DNA from: Reinekea blandensis MED297
GTDB taxonomy: Bacteria; Pseudomonadota; Gammaproteobacteria; Pseudomonadales; Natronospirillaceae
DNA length: 64,000 nucleotides
Assembly: GCF_000153185.1 (NCBI RefSeq)
Contig: NZ_CH724152.1
Location: forward strand, 498,730 to 562,729
Direction: 5' to 3'
Shown piece by piece: positions 16,241-25,292 of the stretch (position 1 is the stretch's first letter; each line of letters starts with the position of its first letter). The translations under genes and the position numbers were made by a program. Under the pieces are notes generated by a model. That model worked only from the letters and a program-made list of their open reading frames with translations. It did not search any database and was not told the DNA's origin.

Positions 16241-17382
16241 TGTTGGATTACGAAACGCTGAGAATCATCTGGTGGTTGTTGGTGGGCGTGCTGCTCATAG
16301 GCTTTGCCATTACCGACGGTTTCGACTTAGGCGTCGGTGCGCTGCTGACGCTGGTGGGGAAAACCGATAACGACCGACGCGTGATGATCAACACCATTGG
16401 CCCGCATTGGGATGGCAATCAGGTGTGGTTCATCACCGCCGGCGGTGCCATCTTTGCGGCGTTCCCGTTCATCTACGCCACGGCATTTTCCGGATTTTAT
16501 CTGGCGCTCATGCTGACGCTGATGGCGTTGTGGATGCGACCGATTGGCTTTGATTACCGCAGCAAACTGACCGATCCGCGTTGGCGTTCGTTATGGGATT
16601 GGGCACTGTTTGCCGGTGGCATTGTGCCCTCCCTGATATTCGGCGTGGCGTTTGGCAACTTATTGTTGGGTGTGCCGTTTGTGTTCGATGACATGTTGAA
16701 GGTCACCTACACCGGCAGCTTCTTTGCGCTGTTGAATCCGTTTGCCATCCTGGCCGGTTTAATCAGTGTCGGCATGTTGCTGTTGCACGGCTCGACCTGG
16801 CTGCAACTGAAAACCGATGGCGTCATTCGTGAGCGTGCGCGGTTCTTAAGTCTGGTGCTGGGTGTTGTCACACCGGTGCTGTTTATTCTGGCGGGGCTTT
16901 GGTTGGCGTTTGGTCTCGATGGCTACGTGATCACCTCCGCGGTGGTGACCGATGCAGCCTCCAACCCATTACACAAAACCGTGGTGGCCGAGTCGGGCGC
17001 GTGGATGAACAACTACGCTCAGTACCCGTGGATGCTGGTCGCGCCGGTACTGGGCATTGTGGCACCGGTGCTGGTCAGTCTGTTGAGTATCCGTGGTCGC
17101 AGTGGTTGGGCGTTTATTGGCTCGGCCGGTACGCTGGCGGGCATCATACTGACGGCTGGCTTTTCCATGTTCCCGTTCCTGATGCCAAGCTCGTCGCATC
17201 CGGGCATGTCGCTGACCATCTGGGATGCCTCCAGCAGCCATTTAACCCTGTCGATTATGTTTTATGTGGCGCTGATTTTTGTGCCGATTGTCCTCGGCTA
17301 TACGCTGTGGAGTTTCTGGGTGATGCGCGGTCGCATTAAAGAACAGGACGTGGCCGACGGTCACGGTCACACCATCTATTAA
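16240..17382 (+). CDS. cydB: Cytochrome bd ubiquinol oxidase subunit II
   Basis: 380 residues, a full-length CydB with about eight to nine membrane helices. The diagnostic N-terminus reads IIWWLLVGVLLIGFAITDGF, then DLGVGALLTLVGKTDNDRRV and GPHWDGNQVWFITAGGAIFA. It forms the heterodimer core with CydA and holds a quinone. Its start overlaps the cydA stop (TGATG). Confidence 0.97.
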   Translation: MLDYETLRIIWWLLVGVLLIGFAITDGFDLGVGALLTLVGKTDNDRRVMINTIGPHWDGNQVWFITAGGAIFAAFPFIYATAFSGFYLALMLTLMALWMRPIGFDYRSKLTDPRWRSLWDWALFAGGIVPSLIFGVAFGNLLLGVPFVFDDMLKVTYTGSFFALLNPFAILAGLISVGMLLLHGSTWLQLKTDGVIRERARFLSLVLGVVTPVLFILAGLWLAFGLDGYVITSAVVTDAASNPLHKTVVAESGAWMNNYAQYPWMLVAPVLGIVAPVLVSLLSIRGRSGWAFIGSAGTLAGIILTAGFSMFPFLMPSSSHPGMSLTIWDASSSHLTLSIMFYVALIFVPIVLGYTLWSFWVMRGRIKEQDVADGHGHTIY

Positions 17383-17392
17383 GGAGCGCACA

Positions 17393-17515
17393 ATGTGGTA
17401 CTTTACTTGGATATTAGGCGTCCTTTTGGCGTGCAGCTTTGGCATCATTAACGCCATGTGGCTGGAGATGACCGAAAACCTGGATCGGGACGCGGACGTA
17501 GAAGAGGACGCGTAA
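17393..17515 (+). CDS. cydX: Cytochrome bd small subunit CydX
   Basis: A 40-residue protein (MWYFTWILGVLLACSFGIIN then AMWLEMTENLDRDADVEEDA) with a perfect AAGGAG six bases before its ATG. The MWYF-x-W start and the W-x-E motif are diagnostic of CydX/YbgT. It is a single membrane helix that packs on CydA and stabilises the haems. Confidence 0.95.
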   Translation: MWYFTWILGVLLACSFGIINAMWLEMTENLDRDADVEEDA

Positions 17516-17518
17516 CGT

Positions 17519-19162
17519 TTGAACTCTCCAATGGCGGCACTGGAGCCGGACATCTCAGCAGGTCGCTGGGGGCTCGTCGCATTGCAACTGAGCCGGTCGC
17601 TGCTGCTGTGGTGGTGGTTTTACCGGCTCTCTTCATGGCTCGGGGCTGTTCTGCAGGACGGTCTTGATCAGCCATTTCCGGCGCTGACAACGGTGGTTGT
17701 CGGCGCCGTTCTGTTTGGGCTGCGTTGGCTTGAAGCCCGCTTGCGCGCCCATCTCGGGCAGCGGGTTCAGCAGGCGTTTTATCAACGGTTTTTCTCTGAA
17801 CTGTCGCATCGTCGCTGGGCGCTGATCCGTTATAAACCGGTGACCGCGTGGCAGGATGTCTGCTTTCGCCATCTGCCAGCGATGGAAAGTTATCTGCTGG
17901 ACTACAAAACGCAACAGCGACTGATTGCCATCGTGCCGTTGCTGGTGCTGGGCATTGTGTTTCCGATCAGTTGGTTGGCCGGATTGATTCTGCTGGTCAC
18001 CTTACCGCTGTTGCCATTGTTCATGTGGTTGGTGGGGGCCGGTACCGCCAGTGTGCAGCGTAAGCACATGCAGGTGTTGAATCGCTTGGGTGGTTTTTTT
18101 GCCGACCGGGTTGCGGGGGTGTCGACTGTGCGACTGCTGAATCAGGAAGCCGATCAGTTACAGCGGTTTGACCGGCGCAGTCGGCAACATAACGAACGGT
18201 TGGCCGACGTGCTTAAAGTGGCGTTTCTGTCGTCGTCGGTGCTGGACTTTTTTGCCACCGTCTCGATGGCGCTCATCGCCGTTCTGGTTGGCTTCAGTTT
18301 GCTCGGGGAAGTGCCCTTTGGTTTTTACGACACCGGCGCCACCTTGTCATCCGGTTTATTTGTGCTGTTGCTGGCGCCCGCTTTTTTTGCGGAGCTAAAA
18401 ACGCTGGGTCGCTTGTATCACGTGAAAGCCGAAGCGACCGCCTCGGCGGATCTCTGGCAACACACCTTGAGTTGGGTCGAGCCTGAGCACGATAAATCGT
18501 TGGTAAAACCTTTCAACGCATTAACCATTCAGCACGCTGAGCTGTTTGGGTTTGATGATCAGTATTTGTTGCAGTTGTCGGAGCTGACGTTGGTCGCGGG
18601 CGATCGGGTTTTGCTCAGCGGTGCCAGCGGGGCCGGGAAAACCGTTTTGCTGGATGGCTTAGCGGGGTTGAGAGATTTCCGTCACGACACTCTGACGCTG
18701 AATGGTCAATCGGTTCGTTCGTTGTCGAGTCTGCGCGATCAGGTGTTTTATCTCGATCAGCATCCGCCGTTTGTGGAGGGCACCGTACGCGACAATCTGA
18801 TGCAACCGCATGGCTACGATGATGACTGTCGCCGTGCGTTGACACAGGTCGGGTTGGGTGACTGGCTGGCGCAGTTGGACGCCGGATTGGATTCGGTGAT
18901 GGCCGAGCGCACGCCCTTGTCGGGTGGTCAGCAACAAAAGTTTGCCGTAGCCCGGTTGCTGTTGTTCGATGCGCCGGTTGTGTTGTTGGATGAACCATTG
19001 GCGCATTTGTCTGAGCCGGAACAGAGCGATCTGTTACCGCTGTTGGTGCAGGCCACAGAAGGACGAACGTCCGTTTGGATCAGTCACCACGATTTGCCAT
19101 CGGTCGGTTTTAACCGCCACTGGTGGGTGGATGGTGAGCGCGTGATGGAGGTGGCTGAGTGA
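17519..19162 (+). CDS. cydD: Thiol ABC exporter subunit CydD
   Basis: 547 residues: six membrane helices (about 20-320) then an ABC ATPase domain with Walker A GASGAGKTVLL, signature LSGGQQQKFAVARL and Walker B VVLLDEP. With CydC it forms the heterodimeric exporter of glutathione and cysteine needed for assembly of cytochrome bd and periplasmic redox balance. The start is TTG 17519 or ATG 17531 (four codons later), only a few bases after cydX, so it is translated as part of the same operon. Confidence 0.93.
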   Translation: MNSPMAALEPDISAGRWGLVALQLSRSLLLWWWFYRLSSWLGAVLQDGLDQPFPALTTVVVGAVLFGLRWLEARLRAHLGQRVQQAFYQRFFSELSHRRWALIRYKPVTAWQDVCFRHLPAMESYLLDYKTQQRLIAIVPLLVLGIVFPISWLAGLILLVTLPLLPLFMWLVGAGTASVQRKHMQVLNRLGGFFADRVAGVSTVRLLNQEADQLQRFDRRSRQHNERLADVLKVAFLSSSVLDFFATVSMALIAVLVGFSLLGEVPFGFYDTGATLSSGLFVLLLAPAFFAELKTLGRLYHVKAEATASADLWQHTLSWVEPEHDKSLVKPFNALTIQHAELFGFDDQYLLQLSELTLVAGDRVLLSGASGAGKTVLLDGLAGLRDFRHDTLTLNGQSVRSLSSLRDQVFYLDQHPPFVEGTVRDNLMQPHGYDDDCRRALTQVGLGDWLAQLDAGLDSVMAERTPLSGGQQQKFAVARLLLFDAPVVLLDEPLAHLSEPEQSDLLPLLVQATEGRTSVWISHHDLPSVGFNRHWWVDGERVMEVAE

Positions 19163-20736
19163 AAACACGTGCGGCCTTGTCATTAGTGCTCCTGTTTACG
19201 CATCTGGTCAGTGCGGTGGCGTTGCTCGGGTTATCCGGCTGGTTCATTGCCGCTTGCGCGTTGGCGGGTCAGGCCGGTGTACTGGCGGGGTTTAATTATG
19301 TCATTCCGGCGGCCATCATCCGGTTTCTGGCCATCATCCGTTTAGCCTCCGGTTACTTTGAAAAATATCTTGGGCACTTGCATCTGCTGGACAGTCTGCG
19401 ACAGATTCGTTTCGATCTGCTGGCGTCTGTGTTCCGTGGCGGGCTCGATATTCAACAGGCCGACAGTGCCCGAACCTTACAACAACAGACCGAGCAGTAC
19501 GCCGCGCTGTGGAGTGCCGTGGTGTCGCCGCTGATCTCGTTAGGCAGCCTGATGGTCGGTCTGGCCGTGCTGCTGACTTTTCTGTTCCCCAACGTGGCCT
19601 GGGTCTGGTGGGCGTTTGTTCTGATCGTGGCGGCGGTGCTGGTCGGGTATCACCAGATCAACAGCCGCTGGACGGCGCAGGCCGATGCCGCACAGGCGGA
19701 GTACCTTCGCGCTCAACAGCGCTGGTTGCGCACCAGCGTGCTCTGGTCCATGACCGATGATCAGCAAACCCGACAAGATCTGGAACGAAAAGCCCTCCTG
19801 GCCGGTCAGTACCGCCGACGTCAGCTTAACCTGATGCCGATGACAGAAGCGCTCCTGCAGACCTTGGGATTGGTTTGGACGTTGCCGGTGTTGATGACGG
19901 TAACCCCACAGGGGCTGACGCCGCTGGTGGTGGTCCCGCTGATGATTTTGGTGTCCGTTCGCGACTGGAGTTTGCCGGGGGTGAGCGCCATTGCACAATC
20001 GGCTCTGATGCCCGATCTGTCCCAAACCGACTCAACGCCGTTGACCAACACGGCGAGCCACGCCACTGAGGTGACAGCCCCGGTCACCTTAACGTTAACG
20101 CAGTTTGCGGGCGAACGGTCGTCGGCCAGTGACTCGGACGGGTTGACCGTTCAACTGACTGGGCCAGGTTTGTATCTGCTGACCGGGCCGACCGGTTTGG
20201 GTAAATCCAGTCTGTTGCAGGGGCTGACCGGTGAGCTGCCATCACGAGGCGAGGCACGGTTAAACGACAACGATTTAACGCAATACTCCTCTGAGCAACG
20301 CCGACAGCGATTGCATCTGGCGGAACAGAACGGCCATGTGTTTTCCGGAACGTTGCGGGAGAACCTGATGATGAGTGCGCCGCTGGCCACCGACGACGAC
20401 TGTTGTCGTGCGCTGGCCCAGGCAGGTCTTCGCGATTGGGCCGAGCCCGATCGTCTGGCGCAATGGCTCGGGGATGGTGGCATCCCAATCAGTGGCGGTG
20501 AGCGCAAACGGTTGTTGCTGGCCCGGGCGGTATTGAATCCGGCGCCGGTGTTGTTGCTCGACGAACCACTGGAAGGGCTGGATCGACAGACGCAACAGAT
20601 GTTGATGCCGACGCTGCGCCACCTGGCGCAGACAAAACTGGTGCTGATCGTCAGCCACATTTCGTTGCCAGACTGGCAGCAACAGATGTTGGCGACAACC
20701 GGCTCGAGGTTAACGATGAGCCGGTTGCAGGTCTGA
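19159..20736 (+). CDS. cydC: Thiol ABC exporter subunit CydC
   Basis: 525 residues from GTG 19159, overlapping the cydD stop by four bases. Six membrane helices are followed by an ATPase with Walker A GPTGLGKSSLL, signature ISGGERKRLLLARAVL and Walker B VLLLDEPLEGLD. It is the partner of CydD. It is followed by a short spacer and the convergent AraC gene. Confidence 0.93.
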   Translation: MKTRAALSLVLLFTHLVSAVALLGLSGWFIAACALAGQAGVLAGFNYVIPAAIIRFLAIIRLASGYFEKYLGHLHLLDSLRQIRFDLLASVFRGGLDIQQADSARTLQQQTEQYAALWSAVVSPLISLGSLMVGLAVLLTFLFPNVAWVWWAFVLIVAAVLVGYHQINSRWTAQADAAQAEYLRAQQRWLRTSVLWSMTDDQQTRQDLERKALLAGQYRRRQLNLMPMTEALLQTLGLVWTLPVLMTVTPQGLTPLVVVPLMILVSVRDWSLPGVSAIAQSALMPDLSQTDSTPLTNTASHATEVTAPVTLTLTQFAGERSSASDSDGLTVQLTGPGLYLLTGPTGLGKSSLLQGLTGELPSRGEARLNDNDLTQYSSEQRRQRLHLAEQNGHVFSGTLRENLMMSAPLATDDDCCRALAQAGLRDWAEPDRLAQWLGDGGIPISGGERKRLLLARAVLNPAPVLLLDEPLEGLDRQTQQMLMPTLRHLAQTKLVLIVSHISLPDWQQQMLATTGSRLTMSRLQV

Positions 20737-20758
20737 GATCACTGAGTGAGTGGTGATC
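20737..20758. terminator. Weak hairpin between cydC and the convergent AraC gene
   Basis: GATCAC...GTGATC, a 6-bp stem with no T-run; a possible but poor terminator. Confidence 0.3.
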
Positions 20759-20791
20759 ACTGCGCCTGACACTGACCGGGCCAGTTCGATG

Positions 20792-21757
20792 TCAGCCGGT
20801 CAACACCTGCGACTCCTCAGTACTCTGACCCATACCACGCAACAGCGCTGCATCACTGGCCGGCGGTTTTCCGAACAGACGGCTGTACTCGCGGTTAAAC
20901 TGAGTGGCGCTTTCATACCCGACCCGATAAGCGGCGGTCGTGGCATCAAGCTGTTCTACCACCATGAGCCGTCGGGCTTCCTGAAGGCGTAAATGTTTTC
21001 GATACTGCAACGGGCTGAGCGACGTGATGGCTTTAAAATGCTGATAAAAGCCGGAGCGGCTCATGTTCATGCGATCGGCCAGCTCGTCCATGGAATCCGA
21101 CGCCTGAAAGTTCGCTTTCAGCCACTGAATCGCCTGGGCAATCTGATGACTGTGACTGCCGCTGAGAATCATCTGTCGCAACCGTGCCCCTTGTGGCCCC
21201 ATCAGCAGATGGTAAAACAGTTCTTTCTTAATCAGTGGCGCCAGAATGGGAATGTCCTGCGGGGTGTCCTGAAGTTCCACCAGACGATGCACAGACTTCA
21301 TGATCGACAGCGACATTTCACTGACTCCGATACCGCGCTCGGTTTTTCGCGCCGGAATGGAGGGCAGGCGGGCATCCACCATCAGTTCACTTAACACCTG
21401 AGTGTCCAGCCCGATGATGATGCCGAGGTACGGGTACTCATCGCTGGCTTCGGTGATCTGAGCAACAATGGGCAGATCCACCGACGTCACCAGATAGCTG
21501 TTGGCGTGGTACTCGTAGGCATCTTCTCCCAGTAACACCTGTTTCCGACCCTGGGCAATAAGGCAAAGGCTGGCACCTAAGGTGTAGCTCACCGGATCGG
21601 TCGGATGGGTCCAGCGACTGAAATGCATATCGGGAACATCGCTGTTGAAATGGTTCTGATCACCGGTCCAGAAGGCTGTTTTTTCGATAAGCCGCTGATT
21701 GAGCCGAAGAAACTCACGATCGTCTCGATTTTTGTGCGGGTGCGATGTCTGTGCCAT
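20792..21757 (-). CDS. AraC-family regulator (AraC_N type)
   Basis: 321 residues. The N-terminal region (SRWTHPTDPVSYTLGASLCL, then AQGRKQVLLGEDAYEYHANSYLVTS) is the cupin-like AraC_N domain often beside SDR or oxidoreductase genes. The C-terminus has the double HTH (SMDELADRMNMSRSGFYQHF; ATTAAYRVGYESATQFNREY). It is divergent from the SDR gene at 21994, which it probably regulates (inference from arrangement). Confidence 0.9.
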   Translation of the reverse strand: MAQTSHPHKNRDDREFLRLNQRLIEKTAFWTGDQNHFNSDVPDMHFSRWTHPTDPVSYTLGASLCLIAQGRKQVLLGEDAYEYHANSYLVTSVDLPIVAQITEASDEYPYLGIIIGLDTQVLSELMVDARLPSIPARKTERGIGVSEMSLSIMKSVHRLVELQDTPQDIPILAPLIKKELFYHLLMGPQGARLRQMILSGSHSHQIAQAIQWLKANFQASDSMDELADRMNMSRSGFYQHFKAITSLSPLQYRKHLRLQEARRLMVVEQLDATTAAYRVGYESATQFNREYSRLFGKPPASDAALLRGMGQSTEESQVLTG

Positions 21758-21993
21758 GGCGGATTCTCCATCGTTATATGGTTCTTATAGTAGTCCGTCG
21801 ATCAGCGGTTTGTCCTTGGGTTTGGATAAATAGGCAAGAATTCTGAAGATTCGGTGTCATGGCGGTCAGCGCTGTGGCGTTACAGTGTGCCGCACTGACG
21901 GGGACAGGCGTTTTGCCGAAACCCGATTATCCTGTACTGACCGACGGTGAGAAGTCGACTCGGTGCTGTTCGTGTTCGCTGAGGAGGTTCAAC

Positions 21994-22740
21994 ATGTACG
22001 ACCGCATTAAAGACAAAGTTATTATCATTACCGGTGCCAGCAGTGGCATTGGCGAAGCCACCGCACGTCGTCTGGCCGCCGAGGGAGCTAACGTGGTGGT
22101 TGGCGCCCGTCGTGAAGACCGGTTGAAAGCCATTGCCGATTCCGTGACCGGGGCTGAAGTGTTGTTCCAGGCCACCGATGTGACCAAACCGGAGCAGGTT
22201 GAAAGCCTGGTAAAACTGGCGATGGATCGCTTCGGGCGTGTGGATGCGATTTTCAATAACGCCGGCATCATGCCGACTGCTAACCTGAGCGAGTTGCACC
22301 GCGATGAATGGCAGCAAATGCTCGACATTAACATCATGGGTGTTTTGAACGGCATTGCGGCGGTTCTGCCGATCATGAAAGAACAGAAGTCCGGCCACAT
22401 TTTGACGACCGATTCCGTCGCCGGTCATGTGGTGTATCCGGGGTCGGCCGTGTACTGCGGAACGAAGTTCGCCGTGCGCGCCATCATGGAAGGTTTGCGT
22501 CAGGAAGAGCGTGAGAGCAACATCCGTTCGACCATCATTTCCCCCGGGCTGGTCAGTACTGAGCTGTATCAAACCATTGCTGATAAAGAGTTTGGTGAGC
22601 AGTTGCGACAGGCCTCTGAAATTCCAGGTGTTGGTCTGTCAGCCGACGACATTGCCGATGCCGTTGCCTACGCCGTCAGCACGCCCGATACGGTCGCGGT
22701 CAGTGAAGTGCTGATCCGTCCGACCCAGCAGGTGGTCTAA
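21994..22740 (+). CDS. Short-chain dehydrogenase/reductase
   Basis: 248 residues from ATG 21994 (MYDRIKDKVIIITGASSGIG), with GAGGAGG upstream; longer in-frame starts lack a ribosome site. It has the classical SDR features: the TGASSGIG nucleotide loop, NNAGIMP, and the catalytic Ser..YCGTK (Tyr-x3-Lys). It resembles the YdfG/serine-dehydrogenase-like group and is expected to oxidise or reduce a small hydroxy compound with NAD(P). The next gene starts three bases after its stop. Confidence 0.93.
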   Translation: MYDRIKDKVIIITGASSGIGEATARRLAAEGANVVVGARREDRLKAIADSVTGAEVLFQATDVTKPEQVESLVKLAMDRFGRVDAIFNNAGIMPTANLSELHRDEWQQMLDINIMGVLNGIAAVLPIMKEQKSGHILTTDSVAGHVVYPGSAVYCGTKFAVRAIMEGLRQEERESNIRSTIISPGLVSTELYQTIADKEFGEQLRQASEIPGVGLSADDIADAVAYAVSTPDTVAVSEVLIRPTQQVV

Positions 22741-22743
22741 ACC

Positions 22744-23190
22744 GTGCGCCGGCCACTGCCGATTTTCGCCCTTGCGGTCAGCCTGTTGCTGGCCGCATCG
22801 GCGTGGACTCAGGAGACTCTTGTTATGACTCAACCTCAACACCTGCTGCTGCAGTTTGATGGTCAGGAGATCGCAATCGAGCTGGATGAAAGCGCGACGG
22901 TCGACAGCCTGTTGGCGGCGTTGCCGTTGACGCTGACTTTCGAAGATTACGCGGGCAAGGAAAAGATCGCGCATCCCGACATTCAGTGGGACACCGCCGA
23001 TGCCCCGGCCGGGTATGACCCCTCGGTGGGTGACCTGACCGTCTTTGCGCCGTGGGGCAATCTGGCCTTGTTTTATGGTGAACAGAGTTACGCTCGCGGC
23101 CTGGTGTATCTCGGGAAGATTGTCCGCGGTGCCGATCAGGTGAGTACACTTGACCAGGTGGCGCAGGTGACGCTGGTGCTTGCGCCTTAA
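22744..23190 (+). CDS. Secreted cyclophilin-like domain protein
   Basis: 148 residues from GTG 22744. The signal peptide covers about residues 1-22 (IFALAVSLLLAASAWTQ). The mature domain (EIAIELDESATVDSLLAALP, DYAGKEKIAHP, YDPSVGDLTVFAPWGNLALF) is the small cyclophilin-like fold (PF18050). Members are usually paired with oxidoreductases and lack proven isomerase activity. A variant reading begins at the internal ATG (MTQPQHLLLQF) as a cytoplasmic protein. Confidence 0.82.
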   Translation: MRRPLPIFALAVSLLLAASAWTQETLVMTQPQHLLLQFDGQEIAIELDESATVDSLLAALPLTLTFEDYAGKEKIAHPDIQWDTADAPAGYDPSVGDLTVFAPWGNLALFYGEQSYARGLVYLGKIVRGADQVSTLDQVAQVTLVLAP

Positions 23191-23219
23191 CGGCCACTAT
23201 CGCCTTATTAGCCGCTTAA

Positions 23220-23250
23220 CGGGGAAACGGCCTGTTCAAACCGTTTCCCC
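23220..23250 (+). terminator. Terminator after the SDR/cyclophilin-like pair
   Basis: GGGGAAACGG and CCGTTTCCCC, a 10-bp perfect stem followed by a pyrimidine-rich run (GCCTTTCTATCTTT). Confidence 0.8.
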
Positions 23251-23467
23251 GCCTTTCTATCTTTAACAGCTTTATCCTCCCTTATGAATGACCCGTTCGG
23301 TCATGCTTCTGATTGAAAACCTTACAAAACGAAAATACCCGCCCGGGAATCGAGAAGACCTGCGTTTGGCTCGAGCCTATATTCGACTTAGTCATCAGAG
23401 CGATACCGGGGCAACCCGGAGGTTCTGAAAAACAATAAGAGCGAACCCGTATAAGGGGAAAGTCGAT

Positions 23468-24352
23468 ATGTCACAAGTGACGGGAAACATCCGGAGTTCA
23501 TTGATCGGTTTCGGACTGATCTTTCCGGCATTAGTTGGCTTCAGCCTGTTCTACGCCTGGCCGGCCATTCGCGCCATTGCCATCAGTTTTACCGATTGGA
23601 ATCTGTTGAGTGAACCGACGTTTGTCGGTTTCGATAACTACATAGAAATGGTTCAGGACGGTCAGTTCTGGAACGGCATGAAACTCTCCGCCTACTACGT
23701 ACTGTTAAACATTCCGCTGCAGGTGGTACTCGGTTTGTTTCTGGCGGTGGCGATGGATCGACTGACCCGATCGTTGTTTGTGAAGGCCACAGTGCTGCTG
23801 CCGTACTTGTTGTCGAATGTTCTGGTGGCCATGGTGTGGCTTTGGATGCTCGATCCGATTCTCGGCATCGTCAACTTCTTTCTTGATGCCATCGGCATCG
23901 GTCGCCAATCGTTTCTGGGCGATCCGGAACAGGCACTGATCTCGGTGGCGGCCATTAACATCTGGCGGCACATGGGCTTGTGCGCCATGTTGTTTTTGGC
24001 CGGACTGCAAACCATTCCACGCTATCTCTATGAAGCGGCCTCGTTAGAAGGCGCATCCGAATGGAAAATGTTCCGCATGATTACGCTGCCACTACTGCGC
24101 CCGGTGATGGTGTTTGTACTGGTCACCAGTGTCACCGGTTCGTTCCAGATTTTTGACACCATTGCGGTCACGACCATGGGCGGCCCCATGGATTCCACAC
24201 GCGTCATTGTTTACTACATCATTCAGAACGCCTTCAGTTTTTACAAGATGGGGTACGCCTCGGCGATGTCCATGACCCTGGCGTTGGTCATGCTGATTTA
24301 CACCCTGTTCCAGATGAAAATTATGAGGGCTTCCGAAAGTGACCTTGCTTAA
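23468..24352 (+). CDS. Sugar ABC transporter permease (MalF-like)
   Basis: 294 residues, six membrane helices, with the cytoplasmic EAA loop YEAASLEGASEWKMFRMITLP that docks the ATPase. AAGGGGA precedes the ATG. It is one of a heteromeric pair importing an oligosaccharide, read with the second permease and binding protein. The neighbouring GH36 gene suggests an alpha-galactoside; the substrate is inferred, not shown. Confidence 0.92.
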   Translation: MSQVTGNIRSSLIGFGLIFPALVGFSLFYAWPAIRAIAISFTDWNLLSEPTFVGFDNYIEMVQDGQFWNGMKLSAYYVLLNIPLQVVLGLFLAVAMDRLTRSLFVKATVLLPYLLSNVLVAMVWLWMLDPILGIVNFFLDAIGIGRQSFLGDPEQALISVAAINIWRHMGLCAMLFLAGLQTIPRYLYEAASLEGASEWKMFRMITLPLLRPVMVFVLVTSVTGSFQIFDTIAVTTMGGPMDSTRVIVYYIIQNAFSFYKMGYASAMSMTLALVMLIYTLFQMKIMRASESDLA

Positions 24353-25271
24353 TCCAACCCAAACTCAGTCAGCGTTGAAAAAACGTTTCAACGTTAAACG
24401 CATCAGCCTGTCTCGATTGCTGGCCTGGATCATTCTGATTGTCATGCTGACCATCACGGTGTTCCCTCTGCTGTTCATGACGAAAACGTCGTTTGTACCA
24501 GCGGAAGATCTCTACACCTCGGCCAATCAGCTTGTACCTGATAACCCGACGCTGGTGCATTACAAAAAAGTTTTTGGCCTGCTGGATACCGATGAATCTA
24601 TCGCCGCGGGTGGTTCCGGTGCCAACATTAATTTCGGGCTGTCGCTGGTGAACTCGCTGATCTTCACGATCTCGATTGTCATCGTACAAACCTTTAACAG
24701 TGCCATGGCGGCTTATGCCTTCGCCCGGGTTCCGTTTTATGGCAGTCGGGTTCTCTTCGGTGCCTTTGTCGCCTCCATGATGATTCCGGGTGTCGTTACG
24801 CTCATTCCCAACTTTGTCATGGTTCGTGACCTTGGTTTGCTGAACACGCACTTGGGTATGGTGGCGCCGTTTCTGTTAATGCATGGCTTCGCCGTGTTCT
24901 TTATGCGCCAGTTTTTTATCTCTATGCCAAAAGATCTGGAAGAGGCGGCACAGCTCGATGGTCTGAACCCGCTGATGATCTTTTTCAAGATCGCCTTGCC
25001 GTTGAGTATTGGTCCGCTGTTAACGGTGGCCACGCTCACCATGATTAACATGTGGAATGAGTTTCTCTGGCCATTTCTGGTGACCACGGAAGACAGCATG
25101 AAAACGCTGCCGGTCGCGTTGCAATCATTTAAATCACAGGCTCCCCAGGGCCAGCCCGATTGGGGTGGTCTGATGGCGGCAACCGTTGTCGCTACCCTGC
25201 CAACCTTAGGCATGCTTTTAGCCTTTGGTGGGCGCATCGTCGAATCTGTCCAGTTTACGGGCGGAAAATAA
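24339..25271 (+). CDS. Sugar ABC transporter permease (MalG-like)
   Basis: 310 residues from GTG 24339, overlapping the first permease by 14 bp. Six membrane helices with the EAA loop EEAAQLDGLNPLMIFFKIAL. A long periplasmic loop lies after the first helix, as in MalG-type subunits. No ATP-binding subunit is encoded in the operon. Confidence 0.92.
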   Translation: MTLLNPTQTQSALKKRFNVKRISLSRLLAWIILIVMLTITVFPLLFMTKTSFVPAEDLYTSANQLVPDNPTLVHYKKVFGLLDTDESIAAGGSGANINFGLSLVNSLIFTISIVIVQTFNSAMAAYAFARVPFYGSRVLFGAFVASMMIPGVVTLIPNFVMVRDLGLLNTHLGMVAPFLLMHGFAVFFMRQFFISMPKDLEEAAQLDGLNPLMIFFKIALPLSIGPLLTVATLTMINMWNEFLWPFLVTTEDSMKTLPVALQSFKSQAPQGQPDWGGLMAATVVATLPTLGMLLAFGGRIVESVQFTGGK

Positions 25272-25292
25272 CAACAATTGAGGATACACCCG